Shown here: positions 52,470-59,800 of the stretch, in pieces
How positions within the stretch are numbered: the stretch's first letter is position 1
How the letters are laid out: each line of letters opens with the position of its first letter
DNA from: Bacteroidales bacterium
GTDB lineage: Bacteria > Bacteroidota > Bacteroidia > Bacteroidales > UBA932
Length of the DNA: 64,000 bases
Direction: 5' to 3'
Assembly: GCA_017459075.1 (NCBI GenBank)
Contig: JAFUDQ010000009.1
Span: 45,759 to 109,758 of the forward strand
The notes under the pieces: model-generated
Told to the model about the DNA's origin: nothing
Databases searched by the model: none
What the model saw: only the letters and a program-made list of their open reading frames with translations
Translations under genes and position numbers: made by a program

Positions 52470-53801
52470 TTACAGCAGCTTTGCAGCCAGCTCTGAAAGC
52501 TCGCTGCGCTCTCCCTTGCGCAGGAAAACATGCTGGAAAAGCTTCTGCCCCGTCATCTTCTCTCCAAGGTGGGTAAGACCGTTGCTCCACTGGTCCAGGT
52601 AAGGCTGGTCAATCTGGAAAATATCGCCCGTGAAAACCATCTTTGTGCCTTCTCCGGCACGTGTGATGATGGTTTTAATCTCATGCGGAGTAAGATTCTG
52701 GGCCTCATCGATGATGAAGAATACGTTGCCGAGGCTGCGTCCGCGGATGTATGCCAGCGGCGTAATGAGCAGCCTCTCATCTTTGAGGAAACTTTCGATG
52801 CGAAGAGCCTCCTTGCTGGAAGGACGATACTGCGCCTTTATGACGTTGAGGTTGTCCATTAGCGGCTGAAGGAAGGGAGCCATCTTGGACTTTTCGTCCC
52901 CTGGAAGGAATCCAATCTCCTGATTACCAAGTATTACCGTAGGCCTGGAAAGAATTATCTGATCATATTTTCCGATTTGTTCCAGGGCCGATGCAAGCGC
53001 TATCAGGGTCTTTCCGGTGCCGGCGCCTCCGGTAAGTGAAACCAGCTTTATGTCCGGATTAAGACATGCGTCGATGGCGAACTTTTGCTCATCATTGCGG
53101 GGCTTGATGCCGTAGACTTCCTTTTTGCGTACAAGGCCGATGACGTCCCGGTCTGCGTCATAGCGGGCGCAGATGGTATCTTCTCCCGGCCTAAGCAGCT
53201 TGTAAAGCTGATTCGGGTAAGGTTTCTTGGAAACGAGTTCCTTCCACGGCACTGAATTATCCTGGCTGTAGGCTATTTTGGCGACGGCTTCAGAAGGAGC
53301 CTTGTCCATGACAATTACTTCTTTCTGGGTGAACTCAACCCTCTCATCCTCTATCTTGTCCGTGAGGTAGTCCTGTGCCTCCATGTCTGCCGCCTTGGCT
53401 TTCATCCTGAGGTTTATGTCTTTGGTTACCAGGGCGGTAAACTGTCCGGGATGATTATCCCTGACCCAGATTGCCGTGGATAGGATGCGATGGTCCTGGA
53501 TGTCGTCCTTGAAAAGGTCTGACATGCCCTTAGGGAAGGGATGATTCGGTTCGATTTTTATTTTGCCGAGGCCTTTTCCTATGGGCACGCCGTCTTTACC
53601 GAAGCGCTTGCCGTTTGTGAGCTTGTCAATTTCCCTCATGAAGCCGCGGGCGTTGTAGCTCAGGGCGTCGTTGCCTTTCTTGAATTTGTCCAGCTCTTCA
53701 ATTACGGCGATGGGAATCACAATATCATTGTCCTGGAACCGCCGGATTGAGCGGTAGTCGTGCAGGATGATATTGGTGTCAAGAACGAATATTTTAGCCA
53801 T
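52470..53801 (-). CDS. PhoH-family protein with N-terminal PIN domain
   Basis: The 443-aa protein joins a PIN nuclease-like domain (about 1-150, FVLDTNIILHDYRSI with acidic residues) to a PhoH ATPase domain (about 230-443). Walker A is GGAGTGKTLIA and Walker B is FFIIDEAQNLTPHEIK. Such PIN-PhoH (YlaK/PhoH2-like) proteins are reported as RNA helicase/nucleases in some bacteria. It lies 28 bp downstream of an unknown gene on the same strand. Confidence 0.9.
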   Translation of the reverse strand: MAKIFVLDTNIILHDYRSIRRFQDNDIVIPIAVIEELDKFKKGNDALSYNARGFMREIDKLTNGKRFGKDGVPIGKGLGKIKIEPNHPFPKGMSDLFKDDIQDHRILSTAIWVRDNHPGQFTALVTKDINLRMKAKAADMEAQDYLTDKIEDERVEFTQKEVIVMDKAPSEAVAKIAYSQDNSVPWKELVSKKPYPNQLYKLLRPGEDTICARYDADRDVIGLVRKKEVYGIKPRNDEQKFAIDACLNPDIKLVSLTGGAGTGKTLIALASALEQIGKYDQIILSRPTVILGNQEIGFLPGDEKSKMAPFLQPLMDNLNVIKAQYRPSSKEALRIESFLKDERLLITPLAYIRGRSLGNVFFIIDEAQNLTPHEIKTIITRAGEGTKMVFTGDIFQIDQPYLDQWSNGLTHLGEKMTGQKLFQHVFLRKGERSELSELAAKLL

Positions 53802-53829
53802 TTTTATGTGATTTTGCGATGTTTTTCTG

Positions 53830-54945
53830 TTAGTCTTCGCCTTCAGAGGCGTTGTCCATCAGGGATATGAGTATGCCTTTGAGGGTGCCGCCTTTCGTGT
53901 CAAGTTCCAGGGAACCATCGGCCCCGGAAAGCTGCCCTAAGGGGTAGTAGGCCACGTCTTGCAGCAGGAGCTCCGCGTCAAGGTAGTCAAAGTCGTAGTC
54001 TTTTATCTGGATGAGGACGCCGGGAATCTCGCCAAAGAGCAGTTTGGTTATGTCTTCTTCTTCCGCTGCTCGGGCTACGGAGGCGATGTCTGCGGTGAAG
54101 GCTTTTCCGCCGATGAATTTGTAAAGTGCGGTGTACAGGCCGCCGTCGGCAATTGGTGTGCCTGCAACGGCGATTCCGTCTTCTACCAGCTCTCTTACCA
54201 CTTCATAGCAGTCGATGAAATAGTCTGCGTCTGTGATGTCCGGGGATTTGCCGCCGTTTTTGCCTGTGGCCTGGCTAAGTAGGGAGCCGCCAAGGCGGTA
54301 CCGGCAGGTGTCGAAGGGGATGTATATTATCCAGTCGCCTTTGGACGGAATTGCCACGGGGCTGGGCAGGAGGCCTTCTTCTATGTGGGCGTCGGGGGAG
54401 TTGAAGGGGCTTTCTTCAAAGAGGGCGTCGTCTGACGGGTGGCTTTCTACGGCGCTGCAACTTAGTTCCAGTTTGTTTTGCGGGCCTCCGGTGCAGTTGT
54501 AGCTGCGGAGTTTTACGCCCAGGCTGTCAAGGTAGTCACAGGCCCAGGAGACGGATTCGTAGAATGCTGCCATGCTGCCGATGGGCTCCCGGGACCAGGT
54601 CCAGCGGGCGTCGGGACGAAGGTCTCCGAGCTTGAAGCTGCCGCGGCGGAAGATGGTTTCCAGCAGGCAGCGGGCTACGGCAAGGCGGCTAAGGGAGCCG
54701 CTGTAGCATAGCGGGAAGCTGTCTCTTTTGGCGTTTGCTACGGCTTGGACGTAGGATTTTGCCAGGGCCGGTTCAAAGTAGTCGTTGCCCGGCTGTGGGT
54801 CTGCGGATTCGTCTATTATGTCCTCCGGGGCTTCGCTTTGGGTGTTTGCGGGGGCTTCGGAGGGGCAGAGGGCGGACAGCATTTCACGGGGGGTTGCGTC
54901 CGTTTCGCGGCCGTCGATGATGTAATGTGAGTCTAGTTCTTTCAT
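53830..54945 (-). CDS. Conserved-looking protein of unknown function, possibly AIR-synthase-like
   Basis: This 371-aa protein has no signal peptide or membrane helix. The first 55 residues are acidic and proline-rich and look disordered. The middle includes SGSLSRLAVARCLLETIFRRG and GSMAAFYESVSWACDYLDSLG. Near the end, VRELVEDGIAVAGTPIADGG recalls the C-terminal half of PurM/PurL-type (AIR synthase) proteins. That resemblance is weak and no nucleotide-binding motif can be shown. Codon use looks like its neighbours, so it is probably a real native gene. Confidence 0.6.
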   Translation of the reverse strand: MKELDSHYIIDGRETDATPREMLSALCPSEAPANTQSEAPEDIIDESADPQPGNDYFEPALAKSYVQAVANAKRDSFPLCYSGSLSRLAVARCLLETIFRRGSFKLGDLRPDARWTWSREPIGSMAAFYESVSWACDYLDSLGVKLRSYNCTGGPQNKLELSCSAVESHPSDDALFEESPFNSPDAHIEEGLLPSPVAIPSKGDWIIYIPFDTCRYRLGGSLLSQATGKNGGKSPDITDADYFIDCYEVVRELVEDGIAVAGTPIADGGLYTALYKFIGGKAFTADIASVARAAEEEDITKLLFGEIPGVLIQIKDYDFDYLDAELLLQDVAYYPLGQLSGADGSLELDTKGGTLKGILISLMDNASEGED

Positions 54946-54973
54946 TTGTCCTCAAAAATAAGTATTTTTGGGC

Positions 54974-55154
54974 GGAGTTCAAAATTTTTGGAGAGGATAA
55001 AGTAATATCATTCCCAAACCGCCTCACCTTGTGAGGCCCCTCCCATCGCGAGCGATGGGCCCCTCCCTCTTACATTGCCGAGGGTGGCATGGGTTTGGGA
55101 ACGACATTACTTTATCTAAGATTCTGATATTGTACAACGGAAATTTTGAACTCC
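54974..55154. repeat. Large imperfect palindrome between divergent genes
   Basis: Outer arms GGAGTTCAAAATTT (54974-54987) and AAATTTTGAACTCC (55141-55154) are perfect. Inner 25-base arms (54996-55020 and 55092-55116, GATAAAGTAATATCATTCCC and its partner) differ at two positions. The centre holds GCCTCAC/GTGAGGC (55021-55037) and CCCATCGC/GCGATGGG (55042-55059) hairpins. The layout suggests a mobile-type or structural repeat. Confidence 0.82.
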
Positions 55155-55175
55155 GTGGAAGTGACAGCGTTTATT

Positions 55176-56729
55176 ATGGAAGAAGCAGAGTATAAGAGTT
55201 TATTGGACGGGATTTTTTTGAGGTTCCCGAGTGTGCAGAATGCCGGGTTTACGGGTGATGCGTATAAACCGGGCTTGGACAGGATGTCTCAGTTCCTGGA
55301 GTTGCTGGGGAATCCTCAGAGTGCGTATAAGTGTATTCATGTTGCCGGGACCAACGGAAAGGGCTCGGTGTGCAACATGCTGGCTTCGGTCTTGGCTGCA
55401 AAGGGCTACAGGACAGGTCTTTACACCTCTCCCCATATCATTGATTTCCGGGAAAGGATGCGGATAGTTGATGAAACCGTCGATGGTTCCTACGAAGGTC
55501 ATCAGGATACGGCCAGTGGCCGTAGGGGTTTGGGGAAGTGTCTCCCCCAGTATAGACAGTGTAGACGGCCGTTAGGCTGTCATTTCGACCGAAGTGGAGA
55601 AATCTACTCTTTGGTGCCGAAGGAGTATGTGTACGAATTCCTGAAGGAGTGGAGTGAGACGTTTGACAAGTTGCAGTTGTCGTTCTTTGAGATAACTACG
55701 GGGATGGCATTCAAGTGGTTTGCTGATGCCGGGGTGGATTATGCTGTTGTGGAGGTTGGTCTTGGAGGGCGCCTGGACAGTACGAATGTGATTACACCTG
55801 TTCTCAGCATTATAACTTCCATTGGCCTGGATCACTGCGATTTGCTGGGGGATACCCTTGAAAAGATTGCCTTCGAGAAGGCTGGTATCATTAAGCCGAT
55901 GGTGCCGGTAGTGATAGGGGAGTATCGGCCGGAGACGGCCCCGGTATTCCTCCAGGTGGCTTCTGAACGCAAATCTCCTATTTTCTTTGCAGAGATTTCT
56001 CCACTCCGTCCTTCGAACTCCGGTCGAAATGACAACCCTGTCATGTCGAGCGAAGTCGAGACATCTCAAATCCACTTGGATTTGCAGGGGGAGTACCAGA
56101 AGGCGAACGTGCGGACGGTGCTGACGGCGCTGGCTGTACTTGGGTTGGAGCCCGACCTTGATGCGATAGCGCATACGGCGGCGCGGACCGGCTTTGCCGG
56201 CCGGTGGGAACACTTGTCGGAGGACCCGCTGGTTATCTGCGACATCGGCCATAATGCTCATGCGCTAAAGCATAATTTCGCCCAGTTGGAGGGGATGATG
56301 GCGTCGGGAGTATATGATTGTCTTATAATTGTTTACGCTGTGATGGCGGACAAGGATTTGGACTCTATCATGCCGCTTATGCCGCGCAGGGCCCGCTACA
56401 TTTTTACTACCCCTAAAGGCAAACGCGCCCTGCCCGCAGAGCGTATTCTTGAAAAGTTCGTGGCCTATAGGGAGATTTCTCCGCTCGCTTCGCTCGGTCG
56501 AAATGACAAAGAGTCTTCACCAGGTCGAAATGACAAAGAGTCTTCACCAGGTCGAAATGACAAAGAGTCTTCACCAGGTCGAAATGACAGGGATGTTGCC
56601 ATCGACGACGTAGCGGAGGCAGTAAAAAAGGCACTCCTGATGGCATCGGCCTACAAAAAGCCGATAATATACATTGGTGGCAGTACTTTTGCAGTAGCAG
56701 AAGCAAAACCTGAATTCGGCCAAAAGTAG
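55176..56729 (+). CDS. folC: Dihydrofolate/folylpolyglutamate synthase with in-frame repeats
   Basis: The enzyme adds glutamate to dihydropteroate and folates. The chosen ATG (55176, MEEAEYKSLLDGIF) follows a large palindrome, and the longer frame from 55146 would use a TTG inside it. Motifs are the P-loop GTNGKGSVCNML (about 59-70), VVEVGLGGRLDSTN, and the C-terminal GRWEHL and DIGHNAHALKHN. The length is about 517 aa against the usual 420-430. The excess lies in three repeat blocks: residues about 110-145, 270-300 and 432-475. These fall in loops between conserved segments, so function may persist. Confidence 0.88.
   Translation: MEEAEYKSLLDGIFLRFPSVQNAGFTGDAYKPGLDRMSQFLELLGNPQSAYKCIHVAGTNGKGSVCNMLASVLAAKGYRTGLYTSPHIIDFRERMRIVDETVDGSYEGHQDTASGRRGLGKCLPQYRQCRRPLGCHFDRSGEIYSLVPKEYVYEFLKEWSETFDKLQLSFFEITTGMAFKWFADAGVDYAVVEVGLGGRLDSTNVITPVLSIITSIGLDHCDLLGDTLEKIAFEKAGIIKPMVPVVIGEYRPETAPVFLQVASERKSPIFFAEISPLRPSNSGRNDNPVMSSEVETSQIHLDLQGEYQKANVRTVLTALAVLGLEPDLDAIAHTAARTGFAGRWEHLSEDPLVICDIGHNAHALKHNFAQLEGMMASGVYDCLIIVYAVMADKDLDSIMPLMPRRARYIFTTPKGKRALPAERILEKFVAYREISPLASLGRNDKESSPGRNDKESSPGRNDKESSPGRNDRDVAIDDVAEAVKKALLMASAYKKPIIYIGGSTFAVAEAKPEFGQK
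55506..55560. repeat. 55-nt repeat family 2, copy in folC
   Basis: GATACGGCC...GGCCGTAGGGGTTT followed by a GTGTCTCCCCCAGTAT segment and GACAGT. It matches 61581-61635 at nearly every position outside the variable AGT/GGA triplet and a few others. Here it is read as DTASGRRGLGKCLPQYRQ. Confidence 0.85.
55578..55606. repeat. Hairpin repeat copy in folC
   Basis: GTCATTTCGACCGAAG then TGGAGAAATCT, ATTTC/GAAAT stem, read in frame as CHFDRSGEI. It directly follows the family 2 repeat. Confidence 0.87.
55990..56066. repeat. Two opposed hairpin repeat copies in folC
   Basis: An inverted copy (about 55990-56034, ending GGTCGAAATGAC) is followed by a direct copy with an ATGTC/GACAT stem (56040-56066). 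Both are in frame with folC. Confidence 0.85.
56470..56595. repeat. Hairpin repeat plus 27-nt tandem units in folC
   Basis: An inverted hairpin copy (GAGATTTCTCC...GGTCGAAATGAC) is followed by three 27-nt units (GTCGAAATGACAAAGAGTCT plus TCACCAG), giving the peptide repeat GRNDKESSP. Confidence 0.9.
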
Positions 56730-56770
56730 ATTCTTCGGCAGATGAATATGCCCTAGAATGACATGAGACC

Positions 56771-56796
56771 GTCATTCTGAACGAAGTGAAGAATCT
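56771..56796. repeat. Intergenic hairpin repeat copy before the macroglobulin gene
   Basis: GTCATTCTGAACGAAG then TGAAGAATCT, ATTCT/AGAAT stem, identical in core to the copy at 15380. Confidence 0.87.
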
Positions 56797-56826
56797 TTTT
56801 GGTCGAACTCATAAAACAATACGGAT

Positions 56827-59800
56827 ATGAAAACTATAGCCGCAATACTTGCCGGAGCCGCCCTTGCGGGCGCGGCCCTGCTTGGAGTTTCCCTTTTTGC
56901 AAGAACCTCCGTGCCGGCCCGGCAGACGAAAGACGAAGACGGACACGTACTTTCCGCCCTCTGGAAAGAATATAAAGCCGCGCAGGCCAAAGACCTGCCG
57001 CAGGACCAGCTGAACGTACTTGAAAAGATAAAGAAACAGGCTAAGGATCAGGTCCTGGCCTACGATTTCTGGGACGCATCCAGTAAATATGTAGAAGTAT
57101 CCGTACGCCGCTACTGGAAGCTCCGCGAAAGCCTTCAAAAGGCTCTGGAGACAGAGGCAATGGCATTTCCTGACCCAATCGTCGGCTATGCATACTTGCG
57201 CAGCTATTCACCTCTGAGTGAGATGCTTGCATACGCAAAAAAGCACAAAGAAACCCTTTCGAAACACCATAACGAAGAATTTTACAAAGGCGATACCAGG
57301 ACCAATAAGCCCCTTAGCCTCACCTTTGCAAAATATATAAAAAACGATTACGAGTATGCCTTCTGGGCTATCGCCCTTGGCCCTCAGGGAAAAGAGCGGG
57401 ACGAAGCCATTCCGCTTCTAAAAGCCATCATCGGAGACTCCTATCCAACATCGCCCTACCTTGATTTTACAATTGCCGACAAGGAGCCGGATGGCTCCGA
57501 AAAATGGACGCAGGGCATGAAGGCCATCATCGACAAATATCCGGGGACAGCCGTGGCCCTGTACCCTCAGGGCAGGTTGGATTACATCCGATTCTGGAAG
57601 CTTCAGGATGAAAAGAAGTCAACGGAGACAGACTACAAGGCCCTTCTGGCCGATGTCCGTCATCACGAGGCTGCCCGCCTGGCTATGAAGGGCAGCGAGG
57701 CCGATATGGTTCGCAAGCTGGAAGACTTTATCGCCATTGACAAAAACCTGAATGACAAGGTTTTATACGTTTGCTTGGATAAAGGAAAAGCCCGCGTTTT
57801 CTTCCGCAATGTGAAGACTGCAACTCTTGTAATGAAGGAGCAGGAGGGAGAGAAGAAGGAAGTGTTCCGCCAGCAGCTTACAAATCCTAAAAATTCTTTC
57901 TATGTGCTTGACAGCCTGGATGTTACAATTCCGGATGCGGGCGACGGCAGTTTTACCGTAGAGGTCGACAGCAAGGAGAAGGGTGTAATTAATGCCGCTA
58001 ATGAAATTCGCCTGTATTCCTACGCTTTGGCTGTCCGTCGCAGTGCTGATGGCTTAGGTGTTTTTGCGGCAAATGCCGTTACTGGTCTGCCTCTGGAGAA
58101 GGCTACCCTTGTTGTTCTGCAAGACAAAAAGGAAGTAGCCAGGATTCCGATGACCTTCGGCCCGGGATATACTACTATCCCCAAATCTCCGGAGTTGAAA
58201 ATGTATTCCAGGTTGAATTATTACGTAGAAGGGATGGACGCAGCCGGTCTCACAAGAAGAAGCCCTCAAGGCTGGATTTTCTCTTTTTACGATAATGATG
58301 ATACAGACGACGAAGATAAGGACGACGAGGCCACCGGTTACAACTTCCTAAGCCAGCTTTTCCTTAATACAAAAGTCTTGCGCCCCGGCGATACCCTTCA
58401 GTATAAAGGCCTGCTGTTCAAGTACTTCAATGATAATGGCAAAATTTTCCCGGTTAAAAAAGGAACGAAGGTAAATATCGTCCTGACAGACCCGGAGGGA
58501 GATGAAATCGGCACGAATGAAAATATAATTGAAGGCCTGGGCTCTTTTGCCGGGAAGTTCGTCCTTCCAAAAGAGGTGAAAGCTGGTTCGTGGAGCGTCA
58601 GCTTTGAGTATGAAGATGAAGGCTCGGAGCGCGAAACCGTTTCCTCTGAGACCTTCTATTGCGGCGACTATGTTCTGCCCACCTTCGAGTGTAAATTTGA
58701 CAAGATGGAATGGGCTGTTTCCCCTGAGGATTCGGTGCATTTCAAAGGCACGCTTACCAGCCTTTCCGGTCATAAATTGTCCGATGCCACAATTACTTAC
58801 AAGCTTGTGAGCGGATGGAGAGAGTCTTCCGAATCCGGTACCTTGAAACCGGACGGGAATGGCCGTTTCGACATCGGCTGCATAGTTAAAGAAGGATATA
58901 ACTCACTTGAAATAATTGTTGCCGATGCAACGGGGGAAACCCTTCAGTTCCAGAATGGAATGTATGTTTCCGACTACATGAACATTGATGCTGAACTTTT
59001 GAATAAAGCCGATGGCTATCAGTTGAATAGCTATATGAATGTGCTTACGGAGGATGTGGCCAGGATTAAGGTTGATATTCAATCCGATGGTTTGAATGTC
59101 CATGATGCTGTGGCTGATTATTCACTTATCGGCCCTGATAGCAAGGTCGTTTTTAAAGGCAAAGCCGATGGTGGCAGTGTGCTGGAGTTAAATCTTGCCG
59201 GCGCGCCTGATGGAATTTATGCGCTTAAGACTGTATGCGGTACCAAGAAGTTTAAGAAATATGAGGGAACGATAAGGTTCCTGAAATTCCGTCCGGGACA
59301 TTCTATCCCTGCCGGAGTCAGTCATATTTTCCACCCCGGAGAGTCCAAAATCCAGGAGGGCGGAAACATTTCCTTCCTGCTTGGCAGCGGGGAACATCCG
59401 ATTTGGGCGGTGGCAGAGCTCTGCGGGAAAGACAACAAGGTGCTCCTGTCAAAGACTGTCTTTATCCCGAAGGGTAGCAGCGAACATATTGATATTCAGT
59501 ATCTTCCTGAATATGGAGACAATGTTTACCTGACTCTTCTTTTCTTCAGTAATTATTCATGCAAGAGGTTTAATTCCCCTTATTATCTTGAAAAGAAAGA
59601 GCGTGAGTTGCCGCTTAAGGTTACAAGGTTTACAGACAATGCTGCCCCCTCTTCAGAGGTTACAGTTGAGCTTGAAAGTGCGCCTGGGAGCGAGGCTGTG
59701 GCTTCTGTCTGGGACAAGGCTTCCGATGCTATTATGCCGAATCGCTGGGGCCGTGTTTTTGTGCCTTTTAAGGAGGCAGCGCCCATTATGCCTTCTGTTA

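Noticed and set aside
55146-55175. TTG start for folC
   Set aside because: It lies within the right arm of the large palindrome. The ATG at 55176 gives a normal FolC start.
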